A stretch of DNA of 64,000 nt, taken from positions 62,001 through 126,000 of the forward strand of contig NZ_BCTM01000002.1 of assembly GCF_001571285.1 (NCBI RefSeq), given 5' to 3'. Below are positions 1-8,129 of the stretch, piece after piece. The notes under the pieces are model-generated. The model saw only the letters and a program-made list of their open reading frames with translations. It searched no databases and was not told the DNA's origin. How positions within the stretch are numbered: position 1 is the first letter of the stretch; each line of letters starts with the position of its first letter. Origin of the DNA: Kluyvera cryocrescens NBRC 102467 (lineage in GTDB: Bacteria; Pseudomonadota; Gammaproteobacteria; Enterobacterales; Enterobacteriaceae). A program made the position numbers and the translations under genes.

Positions 1-654
1 AGTGACGTTGTCACTCAGCTCGGCGTTGCGCTTCCCGACACGGTGGTGACTGCACAAACGGTGGTCATCGGTACCCCAGAACAGATGGCCGCAAGTGCAA
101 AAGCGCTGTGCGCCAGCGGGGCGACGCTGCTTAAGGTCAAGCTGGATAACCATTTTATCTGCGAACGGATGGTGGCGATCCGCGAAGCGGCGCCGCAGGC
201 CACGCTGATTGTCGACGCCAATGAATCCTGGCGTGGTGATGGCCTGGCGGCGCGCTGCCAACTGTTAGCGGATCTCAATGTGGCGATGCTGGAACAGCCG
301 TTACCGGTTGGTGAAGACGAGGCGCTGGAGAATTTCATTCACCCGCTGCCGATTTGCGCTGATGAAAGCTGTCATACCCGCGATGATCTGCCGGTGCTGC
401 GGGGACGCTATGAGATGGTGAACATTAAACTCGATAAAACCGGCGGCCTCACCGAAGCGCTGGCGCTGGCAGCCGAAGCCAAAGCGCAGGGTTTCGCGCT
501 AATGCTGGGCTGTATGCTCTGCACCTCGCGGGCGATTAACGCTGCGTTGCCGTTGGCCACGCAGGTTCGGTTTGCCGACCTTGATGGCCCAACCTGGCTC
601 GCCGTTGACGCGCAGCCGGCGCTACGCTTTACCTGCGGTGAGCTTCATTTGTGA
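1..654 (+). CDS. ycjG: L-Ala-D/L-Glu epimerase, 5' end cut by window edge
   Basis: This enolase-superfamily enzyme epimerises L-Ala-D-Glu to L-Ala-L-Glu during recycling of murein peptides in the cytoplasm. The frame is open from base 1, so the N-terminal capping domain and start lie outside the window. The visible part is the barrel: a KVKLD strand carrying a catalytic lysine, a DANESW strand with a metal-binding aspartate, an EQPLP segment, ADES, and a later IKLDKTGG strand with the second lysine. It ends convergently with mpaA, overlapping its last 10 bases. MpaA supplies the dipeptide-containing products this enzyme uses, so the pairing fits the pathway. The assignment rests on recognised similarity to E. 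coli YcjG. Confidence 0.93.
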   Translation, partial: SDVVTQLGVALPDTVVTAQTVVIGTPEQMAASAKALCASGATLLKVKLDNHFICERMVAIREAAPQATLIVDANESWRGDGLAARCQLLADLNVAMLEQPLPVGEDEALENFIHPLPICADESCHTRDDLPVLRGRYEMVNIKLDKTGGLTEALALAAEAKAQGFALMLGCMLCTSRAINAALPLATQVRFADLDGPTWLAVDAQPALRFTCGELHL

Positions 655-1364
655 TGGGTTGGCTGCCAGTGCAATAGCTGCGTCATCGCATCGAGGTAAT
701 TCTCGCTGGCTTCATCAGAAGAGATGGGCGGGAATTCTGCGGTGATGCAGTGCAGACCAATATCGTCACACCAACTGCCAAAGGAGCCCGGCGTTTCATA
801 GCCAACGCTGCTGACCAGCGGCAGGCTGAATGCCGTTGACAACCACTGTCCCAGCTCGCTGTTTCGACTGTCTTCAATACAGGCCAGCGGATCATGGAAT
901 GACACCACCCAGGCCGGGCTAATTTGGTGAATCAGCTGGCAAAGCCCCCGGCTTTCCGGCTCTGAGCCAGGGCGGCTGCCGGTCAGCAGCACCACATCGC
1001 GTTGCTCGGCGGCGCTGTTCCAGCGGTAGACGGTCTCACCCGCTTTCCAGTTAGCAGCCGGGAAGTTGCGATTCAAATCGACACCGTTCGCGTTGGCACG
1101 TAGCCCAAGCTGGCAGCCATCCGGGTTGACCGCCAGGATCACGTGATGGCGGCGAAGTTCCGGTGACAGCGCGCGCAGCGCACAGGAGAGGGTGACGACC
1201 GAGGAGTTCTCATCCCCGTGGGTGCCGGCGATAATCAAACCACTTTGCGGGCCTGCCGTGGCTGCGGGGAACCAAATAAGCGGTGCGCCGAGCAGTGAAC
1301 GGCCGTAGTGTTGTGTCCCTTGCGGGAACGCGCCGCGCTGGGCGCGAGGGCGGAGAGCTGACAT
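645..1364 (-). CDS. mpaA: Murein tripeptide amidase A
   Basis: This zinc carboxypeptidase of the M14 family hydrolyses the D-Glu-meso-diaminopimelate bond in murein tripeptide in the cytoplasm. The protein has 239 residues, close to E. coli MpaA. It shows the zinc-site motif GTHGDENSS near the N-terminus, NPDG and the ANGVDLNRNFP stretch typical of M14 peptidases, and SFHDP with the third zinc ligand. I chose the ATG at 1364, not upstream in-frame codons, because AGGA lies about eight bases before it and the protein then begins like E. coli MpaA (MSALRPRAQRG). Its 3' end overlaps ycjG tail-to-tail. Divergent from mppA, which delivers murein peptides to the cell. Confidence 0.93.
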   Translation of the reverse strand: MSALRPRAQRGAFPQGTQHYGRSLLGAPLIWFPAATAGPQSGLIIAGTHGDENSSVVTLSCALRALSPELRRHHVILAVNPDGCQLGLRANANGVDLNRNFPAANWKAGETVYRWNSAAEQRDVVLLTGSRPGSEPESRGLCQLIHQISPAWVVSFHDPLACIEDSRNSELGQWLSTAFSLPLVSSVGYETPGSFGSWCDDIGLHCITAEFPPISSDEASENYLDAMTQLLHWQPTHHK

Positions 1365-1555
1365 AGTGGAATTCCTGATTCCCGGTGAGATACACAGCAG
1401 TGTTGTGCAAAACTCGCCACGAATCAAATAGTTTCCTGAGCAGTAATAGGCGGCGTAAATCAACTTTCTATGATATGACATTTGCATTTATAGAAAGTGA
1501 AACAAATAATATTTCCATTATGTTACTTGGGTTTATCTACTTTATAGGGGATGTC

Positions 1556-3172
1556 ATGAAGTATCCTTTCACCTTGACCTGCATTGCTGCACTGCTTTCA
1601 GGCCTGAGTTCCGCCGCCATCGCGGCTGATGTTCCCGCCGGAACCGTGCTGGCTAAGCAGCAGGATCTGGTTCGCCACATCAAAGATGAACCCGCATCAT
1701 TGGATCCGGCAAAAGCGGTCGGACTACCTGAAATCCAGGTGATCCGCGATCTGTTTGAAGGGCTGGTTAACCAGGACGCTAACGGTAATATTATTCCCGG
1801 TGTTGCTACCCGCTGGCAGACTAACGATCAGAAAATCTGGACCTTTACCCTGCGTAACGACGCAAAATGGTCTGACGGCACCCCGGTCACGGCGCAAGAT
1901 TTCGTCTACAGTTGGCAGCGTTTGGTCGATCCGGCCACCACGTCACCGTTCGCCTGGTTTGCCGCGCTGGCTGGGATCGCTAACGCCCAGAATATTATCG
2001 ACGGTAAAGCCAAGCCAGATTCACTGGGCGTGACCGCTGTTGACGCGCATACATTGCGGGTTCAGCTTGATAAGCCGCTGCCGTGGTTCGTCAATTTGAC
2101 CGCCAACTTCTCCCTTTATCCGGTGAATAAAACGAACGTCGAGAGCGATAAGAACTGGACGCGCCCGGGCAAGCTGGTGGGCAACGGTGCCTATGTACTG
2201 GCAGATCGCGTGGTTAACGAAAAGCTGGTGGCGACGCCCAACAAGCACTACTGGGATAATGCCAAAACGGTGATCCAGAAAGTCACCTTTGTGCCAATTA
2301 ACCAGGAGTCAGCGGCAACCAAACGCTATCTGGCCGGCGATATCGATATCACCGAATCGTTCCCGAAAAACCAGTATCAGAAGCTGCTCAAAGAGCTGCC
2401 GGGCCAGGTCTATACCCCGGCACAGTTGGGCACGTATTACTACGCCTTTAATACCCAGAAAGGGCCAACCGCCGATGCGCGCGTGCGCCTGGCGCTGAGC
2501 ATGACTATCGACCGACGGATTATCGCTGAGAAGGTGCTGGGAACCGGTGAAAAACCGGCATGGCGCTTGACCCCTGACGTGACCGCGGGCTTTACGCCGC
2601 AGCCTTCGGCGATGGAGCAGAGCAGCCAGGCGGAGCTGAATGCTCAGGCCAAAACGCTGCTGCAGGCGGCAGGCTACGGCCCAAATCGCCCACTGAAGCT
2701 GACGCTGCTGTATAACACCTCGGAAAACCACCAGAAGATTGCGATTGCCGTGGCGTCGATGTGGAAGAAAAACCTCGGTGTTGACGTCAAGCTGCAAAAC
2801 CAGGAGTGGAAAACTTATATCGATAGCCGTAATACCGGCAATTTTGATGTGATTCGCGCGTCATGGGTTGGCGATTACAACGAGCCGTCGACCTTCCTGT
2901 CGCTGCTGACCTCAACCAATACCGGTAACATCGCCCGCTTCAACGAACCGGCCTACGATAAGGTGATCCGCCAGGCGGCGATGGAGAATACCGCCACCGC
3001 GCGTAACGCTGACTATAACGAAGCGGAAAAGATTCTGGCAGAGAAGGCGCCCATCGCGCCGATTTATCAGTACACCAACGGGCGCTTAATTAAGCCGTGG
3101 CTGAAAGGCTATCCGATTACCAACCCGGAAGACGTGGCGTATACGCACACGATGTATCTTATTAAGCACTAA
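1556..3172 (+). CDS. mppA: Periplasmic murein tripeptide-binding protein
   Basis: MppA is an OppA-like solute-binding protein that captures L-Ala-D-Glu-meso-diaminopimelate in the periplasm and hands it to the oligopeptide permease. The protein has 538 residues (E. coli 537). Residues 1 to about 22 are a Sec signal peptide ending SSAAIAA. The body carries the family 5 binding-protein signature DEPASLDPAKAVG followed by DLFEGLV. The ATG at 1556 is preceded by AGGGG at good spacing; the upstream in-frame extension lacks signal-peptide character and was rejected. With ycjG and mpaA it forms a murein peptide recycling neighbourhood. A strong intrinsic terminator follows. Downstream of it the gene order departs from E. 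coli, where ynaI, uspE and fnr would be expected. Confidence 0.95.
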   Translation: MKYPFTLTCIAALLSGLSSAAIAADVPAGTVLAKQQDLVRHIKDEPASLDPAKAVGLPEIQVIRDLFEGLVNQDANGNIIPGVATRWQTNDQKIWTFTLRNDAKWSDGTPVTAQDFVYSWQRLVDPATTSPFAWFAALAGIANAQNIIDGKAKPDSLGVTAVDAHTLRVQLDKPLPWFVNLTANFSLYPVNKTNVESDKNWTRPGKLVGNGAYVLADRVVNEKLVATPNKHYWDNAKTVIQKVTFVPINQESAATKRYLAGDIDITESFPKNQYQKLLKELPGQVYTPAQLGTYYYAFNTQKGPTADARVRLALSMTIDRRIIAEKVLGTGEKPAWRLTPDVTAGFTPQPSAMEQSSQAELNAQAKTLLQAAGYGPNRPLKLTLLYNTSENHQKIAIAVASMWKKNLGVDVKLQNQEWKTYIDSRNTGNFDVIRASWVGDYNEPSTFLSLLTSTNTGNIARFNEPAYDKVIRQAAMENTATARNADYNEAEKILAEKAPIAPIYQYTNGRLIKPWLKGYPITNPEDVAYTHTMYLIKH

Positions 3173-3200
3173 TGAAACGTTAAACATGACTTAAAACTGG

Positions 3201-3232
3201 CCATGGCGCGACTCACAGCGCCATGGTTTTTT
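3201..3232 (+). terminator. Intrinsic terminator of mppA
   Basis: A nine-base stem (CCATGGCGC paired with GCGCCATGG) with an eight-base loop is followed by six T. It lies about 30 bases after the mppA stop codon. Confidence 0.9.
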
Positions 3233-3309
3233 CATCCTTTCACACGGCGGTGAAGAAAACTTCGTTGAGCGCTTATAAGCCACGTCTCTTAGGCAAAGAA
3301 ACCCGAAGG

Positions 3310-3522
3310 TTAAGCGATTTTCCGACAGAGAAATTTATCTTTAATGACGCCATCAAAGAAACGGCCTTTGGATTTGACGGTTAAAAAGGTTTCGTAAGTT
3401 TTGGGCGGTACACCGACATATTGGTAAATACCCAAACCAAAGAATTCTATTTCGAGAGTTTTTTGTTTTACGTCATAACCAATTGATTTTATTCGTGATG
3501 ATGAAACATCCTGACGCTGCAT
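3310..3522 (-). CDS. Small KTSC-domain protein
   Basis: A 70-residue protein that is almost entirely one KTSC domain (named for its resemblance to the C-terminal region of some lysyl-tRNA synthetases). Recognisable features in order are SSRIKSIGYD, an EIEF strand, YQYVGVPP, YETFL and SKGRFF. The family's biochemical role is not established, so I assign no function. A GGGAG lies upstream but 13 bases from the ATG, a longer spacing than usual. It points toward mppA and sits between two foreign-order genes, which fits an accessory insertion. The region 3523 to 3774 upstream holds no other supportable gene. Confidence 0.75.
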   Translation of the reverse strand: MQRQDVSSSRIKSIGYDVKQKTLEIEFFGLGIYQYVGVPPKTYETFLTVKSKGRFFDGVIKDKFLCRKIA

Positions 3523-3774
3523 TATGTTCTAGTTACTCCCTTCAGCTTTGAGTCGCTGCCGGTCTCACCCGGCTGAGTCATCATCTTAACGCTTACTGAC
3601 GCATCATCTGCACAAATTCGTGAATAAATAAGATTTTTTTCTGGCACTGACAGCGCGATAAAAAGGATGGATGAGGGTACGGTGCGCCATCGCCGCGTGT
3701 TTATCCCATCATAATCTCGCATGCGGCACGTTTCGCACTTATAGTTTTTCTGTCGCCCCACACGGAGAACCGGT

Positions 3775-5262
3775 ATGCGCAATCCCACCTTATTACAGTG
3801 TTTCCATTGGTATTATCCCGCCGGCGGTGAATTGTGGCCGGAGGTGGCAGCGCTCGCCCCGAATCTGAATGAAATCGGGATTAATATGATTTGGCTGCCG
3901 CCGGCCAGCAAAGGGGCGTCCGGCGGCTATTCCGTCGGCTATGACAGCTACGATCTATTTGACCTCGGCGAGTTTGACCAGAAAGGCTCGGTGGCCACCA
4001 AGTATGGCGATAAAGCCCAACTTCTGGAGGCGATTAGCGCGCTGCAGCAGCATGAGATTGCGGTGCTGATGGATGTGGTGCTCAACCATAAGATGGGGGC
4101 GGATGAAAAAGAGCGGATCCGCGTGCAGCGGGTCAACGCGGAGGACCGGACGCAGATCGATGAGGAGATCATCGAGTGTGAAGCGTGGACACGATACTAT
4201 TTTCCCGTCCGCGAGGGGAAGTATTCACAGTTTGTCTGGGACTATAAGTGCTTTAGCGGCATCGATCATATCGAAAATCCTGATGAAGACGGCATTTTCA
4301 AAATCGTTAATGACTATACCGGCGAAGGCTGGAACGATCAGGTCGATGATGAAATGGGCAATTTTGACTACCTGATGGGCGAGAATATTGATTTTCGCAA
4401 CCATGCGGTGACCGAAGAGCTGAAATACTGGGCGCGCTGGATGCTTGAGCAAACCCACTGCAACGGTTTTCGGCTCGATGCGGTGAAACATATCCCGGCC
4501 TGGTTCTATAAAGAGTGGATTGAACACGTCCAGGAAGTCGCGCCGCAGCCGCTGTTTATTGTGGCCGAATACTGGTCGCATGAAGTGGATAAACTCCAGC
4601 AATACATCGCTCAGGTGGAAGGGAAGACGATGCTGTTCGATGCCCCTTTACAGCTTAAATTCCACGAAGCGTCACGAATGGGGCGCGATTATGGTATGAG
4701 CCAGATTTTCACCGGCACGTTGGTTGAGGCCGATCCGTTCCACGCGGTGACGCTGGTGGCTAACCACGATACTCAGCCGCTTCAGGCGCTGGAGGCACCG
4801 GTGGAAGCCTGGTTCAAACCGTTGGCATACGCCCTGATTTTGCTGCGCGAAAACGGCGTGCCGTCGGTGTTTTATCCCGATCTGTTTGGGGCGCACTATG
4901 AAGATAGCGGCCGCGATGGGCAAAACTACACTATCGATATGCCGGTTATCGAACAGTTGCATGAACTGATCGATGCCCGCCAGCGGTTCGCGCACGGTGT
5001 ACAGACGCTGTGGTTTGATCACCCCAACTGCATTGCTTTTAGTCGCAGTGGTACCGAAGATATGCCCGGTTGCGTCGTGCTGTTGTCTAATGGCGACGAA
5101 GGGCAAAAGACGCTGACCTTGGGTGCGAATTACGGCAATAAGCGCTGGCGAGATTTTCTCAACAATCGGGGAGAAACGCTTGAGACCGACGCCGAAGGCT
5201 GCGCGCTCTTTACCTGTAATGGCGGCAGCGTCAGCGTATGGGTGATGGAAGAGGTGCTCTGA
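3775..5262 (+). CDS. amyA: Cytoplasmic alpha-amylase
   Basis: AmyA is a glycoside hydrolase family 13 enzyme that endohydrolyses alpha-1,4-glucans and maltodextrins in the cytoplasm. The 495-residue length equals that of E. coli AmyA and there is no signal peptide. The catalytic triad is visible: nucleophile Asp235 in GFRLDAVKH, acid/base Glu265 in VAEYW and Asp332 in ANHDTQ. Conserved region I is [10 protein letters not shown] near residue 100. In E. coli amyA lies beside the flagellar fliDST genes; here it stands alone between a KTSC gene and bdcA, so it has a different chromosomal context. It converges with bdcA and the two share a hairpin in the 64-base gap. Confidence 0.95.
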   Translation: MRNPTLLQCFHWYYPAGGELWPEVAALAPNLNEIGINMIWLPPASKGASGGYSVGYDSYDLFDLGEFDQKGSVATKYGDKAQLLEAISALQQHEIAVLMDVVLNHKMGADEKERIRVQRVNAEDRTQIDEEIIECEAWTRYYFPVREGKYSQFVWDYKCFSGIDHIENPDEDGIFKIVNDYTGEGWNDQVDDEMGNFDYLMGENIDFRNHAVTEELKYWARWMLEQTHCNGFRLDAVKHIPAWFYKEWIEHVQEVAPQPLFIVAEYWSHEVDKLQQYIAQVEGKTMLFDAPLQLKFHEASRMGRDYGMSQIFTGTLVEADPFHAVTLVANHDTQPLQALEAPVEAWFKPLAYALILLRENGVPSVFYPDLFGAHYEDSGRDGQNYTIDMPVIEQLHELIDARQRFAHGVQTLWFDHPNCIAFSRSGTEDMPGCVVLLSNGDEGQKTLTLGANYGNKRWRDFLNNRGETLETDAEGCALFTCNGGSVSVWVMEEVL

Positions 5263-5289
5263 AGCCCCTTTCGCTGGAGGCTGGAGAAT

Positions 5290-5319
5290 GCGTCAGGCGC
5301 GTGGTCGCGCGCCTGACGC
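5290..5319. terminator. Hairpin between convergent amyA and bdcA
   Basis: A perfect 12-base inverted repeat (GCGTCAGGCGCG and its complement) with a six-base spacer lies between the two convergent stop codons. The T tail is short on both strands (AATTT after it on the plus strand), so termination efficiency is uncertain, though the position is right for both genes. Confidence 0.6.
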
Positions 5320-5326
5320 AATTTAG

Positions 5327-6040
5327 CTAGGCACCAAATGCGCCGTCGATGGTGTGCATGGCGCCAGTCACGAAAGAGGCTTCCGGCCCGGCGAGCCACG
5401 CCACCATTCCCGCCACTTCTTCCGGCCTGCCGTGACGCTTTATCGCCATAAAGCTGTGCATCAGTTCCTTCAACGGGCCCGATTCTGGGTTGGCGTCGGT
5501 GTCGATAGGGCCGGGCTGGACGATATTCACCGTGATCCCCAGTGGGCCAAAGTCACGCGCCAGACCGCGTCCCAATCCCTGTAATGCCGATTTACTGACG
5601 GAATAGGCCGCAAGGCCGGGAAGCGGCATGCGGTCGCCGTTGACTGAACCGATGACAATAATGCGTCCGCCGGGCGGCATTTTGCGTGCTGCTTCAACGG
5701 CTGCGTGGTAGGGCGCGTGAATATTAATCCGGAACAGGCGATCGACGGCGTCGCTGTCCAATTCCCGCGCATCGCCGAACAAAATAATGCCGGCGTTAAT
5801 CACCAAAATATCCAGCGGCCCGCTATCGGCTACCAGTTTGATTATCGCGTCGCGATCGGCGCTGTCGGCCAACACGGCGGTGCTGCCGGTTTCCTGTGCC
5901 AACGCCTGCGCCGCGTCACGCGAGCCGGCGTAGGTGAATACCACCGAAGCGCCGTCCGCGGCAAAACGTTGGACGATTGCTGCGCCAATACCGCGGCTAC
6001 CACCTAAAACCAGTACAGATTTGTTCTGAAATACGGCCAT
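5327..6040 (-). CDS. bdcA: SDR-family biofilm dispersal protein BdcA
   Basis: A short-chain dehydrogenase/reductase of 237 residues, the same length as E. coli BdcA (YjgI), which is reported to bind cyclic di-GMP and promote biofilm dispersal. It has the nucleotide-binding GGSRGIG motif near residue 12, INAG around residue 80, GSVNGDR in place of the usual catalytic serine segment, and YSVSK with the SDR Tyr-Lys pair. The C-terminal half is nearly superimposable on E. coli BdcA (FVTGAMHTIDGAFGA). The ATG at 6040 has GGAG upstream; a longer in-frame reading was rejected because it lacks a ribosome site. In E. coli its partner is the TetR regulator BdcR; here a LysR regulator is divergent instead. 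Confidence 0.85.
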   Translation of the reverse strand: MAVFQNKSVLVLGGSRGIGAAIVQRFAADGASVVFTYAGSRDAAQALAQETGSTAVLADSADRDAIIKLVADSGPLDILVINAGIILFGDARELDSDAVDRLFRINIHAPYHAAVEAARKMPPGGRIIVIGSVNGDRMPLPGLAAYSVSKSALQGLGRGLARDFGPLGITVNIVQPGPIDTDANPESGPLKELMHSFMAIKRHGRPEEVAGMVAWLAGPEASFVTGAMHTIDGAFGA

Positions 6041-6252
6041 GAAAGAACTCCTGATGCGTTGTGGTGAAGCGACCCGATGCTTCGGCGATGCGTCCGCCTG
6101 CAAGGAGTATAGTTGCGGTGATAAGAGTACGACGTGGCAGCAATGATGGAGGATGACGCCTCGCGAATGGCATAAACGCGCGAATGGTTGCTATCACGGT
6201 CCATCTCCATGAATAATCAGACTCTCATTAGCGATAGCGGAAAAACAGCACC

Positions 6253-7149
6253 ATGAATCAACTGCTGGCGATGCGGGTATTTGTCCGCGTGGTGGAGACC
6301 GGTTCTTTTAGCCAGGCCGCAGGTCAACTGATGCTGCCGCGTTCAACGGTCAGCAAATTGGTGACCGATCTGGAAAAACATCTGCGCATTAGCCTGATAC
6401 AGCGCACGACGAGAACGGTGAGCATTACCTCCGAGGGGCTGGAGTACTATCACCACGCGCAACGTCTGATTAGTGAACTCGATGAAATCGATAGCGCGCT
6501 CAGTGGGCGTAAGCTACGGCCCAGCGGACATCTGCGTATTGATGTGCCGGTGTCGTTTGCCAACGGAATGCTGATCCCGGCGCTGCCGGATTTTCACCGG
6601 GAGTATCCCGAGATTACGATTGCGCTGGGGATCAGTGACCGGACAATTAATATTGTTGGCGAAGGCGTCGACTGTGCGATCCGCGCCGGTGCCTTGCAGG
6701 ATATGACGATGATAGCGCGCAAGATCGCCGATCTGGATTTTGTGCTGTGCGCCTCGCGGGATTATCTGGCGCGCCACGGCATGCCGCAATCCCCGACGGA
6801 TATCGCGCGGCACCATACCTGCGTAGGCTATTTTTACGCGTCATCGGGAAAGCCGGAAATGCTGGTGCTGGAGAAAGATGGGCAGCGCTTCGAGTTTGAT
6901 AATAGCCATTTTTGCACCAATGAAGGCACCGGGCTGACCAGCCTGATGCTGGCGGGATTAGGTATTGGCCAACACCTACGCCGCGTAGTCCAGCCATGGC
7001 TGGACTCGGGGGAACTGGTCGAAATCCTGCCACAATGGTCGCGGCCGACGATTCCACTGCATGCAGTGTATTCGTCCAATCGCCATCAAAGCGCACGATT
7101 AAAAGTGTTTATTGACTGGATCATCACCACCTTTGGCCAGCCGTCGTAA
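6253..7149 (+). CDS. LysR-family regulator divergent from bdcA
   Basis: A 298-residue LysR-type transcription factor. Residues 1-60 form the winged helix-turn-helix (FSQAAGQLMLPRSTVSKLV), followed by a linker helix and a periplasmic-binding-protein-like effector domain (from about residue 90). It resembles the subgroup that regulates neighbouring oxidoreductases, with a characteristic DCAIRAG segment. Its divergent placement 212 bases from bdcA, and its convergence with a nitroreductase, suggest that it controls bdcA; that is inference from position only. The effector is unknown. A stretch AGCCGTCG / CGACGGCT overlapping its stop codon can form a hairpin but has no T tail. Confidence 0.85.
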   Translation: MNQLLAMRVFVRVVETGSFSQAAGQLMLPRSTVSKLVTDLEKHLRISLIQRTTRTVSITSEGLEYYHHAQRLISELDEIDSALSGRKLRPSGHLRIDVPVSFANGMLIPALPDFHREYPEITIALGISDRTINIVGEGVDCAIRAGALQDMTMIARKIADLDFVLCASRDYLARHGMPQSPTDIARHHTCVGYFYASSGKPEMLVLEKDGQRFEFDNSHFCTNEGTGLTSLMLAGLGIGQHLRRVVQPWLDSGELVEILPQWSRPTIPLHAVYSSNRHQSARLKVFIDWIITTFGQPS

Positions 7150-7186
7150 GCGGCGCGACGGCTAACGGTTCGCGGGAAAATCGCCG

Positions 7187-7927
7187 CTACTTATCGACAT
7201 TAAATCCCTGATGCAAGAGTCCTGGCAGGACATCAGGATAATAAACATGGTCATAATACCCGGCGACCGTTTGGCTCCAGTTTTCCCCTTCACCGCGATC
7301 AATACGCTGCCAGTGCTCGGACAGCTCGCGGTTGTGCGTTGCAATCAGAGCATCCAGTTCGCCGTCCTGATAGCGTTCCTCATGGCGGAAAGCGTTAATT
7401 GGCATGCGTGGTTTCAGGTGTGCCGGTTTATCAACATAGCCGAGGGTCAGGCCGTTTATCGGGAAGGTCAAATCAGGCAGATTCAGCAGTTCAATCACTT
7501 GCTGCGGGTTATTACGGATCCCGCCGATGGGCACGACGCCCAGCCCCTGTGAACGGGCGGCCAACATCGAGGATGCCAGTGCGATCCCCACGTCCTGACT
7601 ACCGGAAACGATGCTTTCAATGCTGGTATGGGCCAACTGTTGTTTACCAACAGCTTCAATACCGATACGCGACTTATGCATATCCAGGACAAAGGTCAAA
7701 AATACCGGTGCCTGAGCCACCCATGGCTGCCCGCCGGTAAGCGCAGCAAGCTGCTGCTTCGTCTCTTTATCACGGGTCACGATAATGGACACCTGCTGGG
7801 AGTGTACTGAGGTGGGGGCGCGCCAGGCGGCGCGAATCACGTTGTCCAGTACGTCGTCAGGAATCGCTTTATCAAGGAAACTACGGTCGCTCTGGTGGGA
7901 TAACAACAGTTCAAGGGTATCGTTCAT
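7187..7927 (-). CDS. NADPH-dependent FMN nitroreductase (NfsA/Frp-like)
   Basis: A flavoprotein of the nitroreductase superfamily, most like the NfsA/Frp group: N-terminal helix, HQSDRSFLD (FMN phosphate contact), APTSVHSQQ, QDVGIALASSMLAARSQGLG in the central helix and VPIGGIRN afterwards. It should reduce quinones, nitroaromatics or flavin using NADPH in the cytoplasm; the physiological substrate is unknown. I prefer the ATG at 7927 (246 residues) because AAGAG precedes it; the ATG five codons upstream has no ribosome site. It is close to but not obviously identical with E. coli NfsA, so I give no symbol. It is convergent with the LysR gene. Confidence 0.85.
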   Translation of the reverse strand: MNDTLELLLSHQSDRSFLDKAIPDDVLDNVIRAAWRAPTSVHSQQVSIIVTRDKETKQQLAALTGGQPWVAQAPVFLTFVLDMHKSRIGIEAVGKQQLAHTSIESIVSGSQDVGIALASSMLAARSQGLGVVPIGGIRNNPQQVIELLNLPDLTFPINGLTLGYVDKPAHLKPRMPINAFRHEERYQDGELDALIATHNRELSEHWQRIDRGEGENWSQTVAGYYDHVYYPDVLPGLLHQGFNVDK

Positions 7928-8015
7928 TTTTCTCTTCGTCATGATCGGTGCGTGGGTGATAGTGCCAGGATAATTGAACAGTAAAACCTTAACAATGACG
8001 AAAAAGTGATAACAC

Positions 8016-8027
8016 TATCCATGGATA
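8016..8027. promoter_or_regulatory. Palindrome upstream of the nitroreductase
   Basis: TATCCATGGATA is a perfect 12-base palindrome about 90 bases before the nitroreductase start, and its right half is repeated immediately after (ATGGATATGGATA). This looks like an operator for a dimeric regulator, but the protein is unknown. Confidence 0.3.
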
Positions 8028-8088
8028 TGGATAATGTCGCCGGATATCCGTGATGGCCACGTCGGTAGCGTTTTTTGTTCGGTGAGTC

Positions 8089-8119
8089 AGCCAGATGAGC
8101 GCTGAATACTCATCTGGCT
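8089..8119 (-). terminator. Hairpin after the MHYT-GGDEF-EAL gene
   Basis: An 11-base inverted repeat (AGCCAGATGAG and its complement) with a nine-base loop lies just beyond the stop codon of the minus-strand signalling gene. There is no T run on the minus strand, so it may be a 3'-end-stabilising hairpin instead of a classical terminator. Confidence 0.4.
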
Positions 8120-8129
8120 TGCGATGATC

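Noticed and set aside
3522..3788. Minus-strand open frame of 88 codons upstream of the KTSC gene
   Set aside because: No ribosome site, no family resemblance, and it overlaps the amyA start region.
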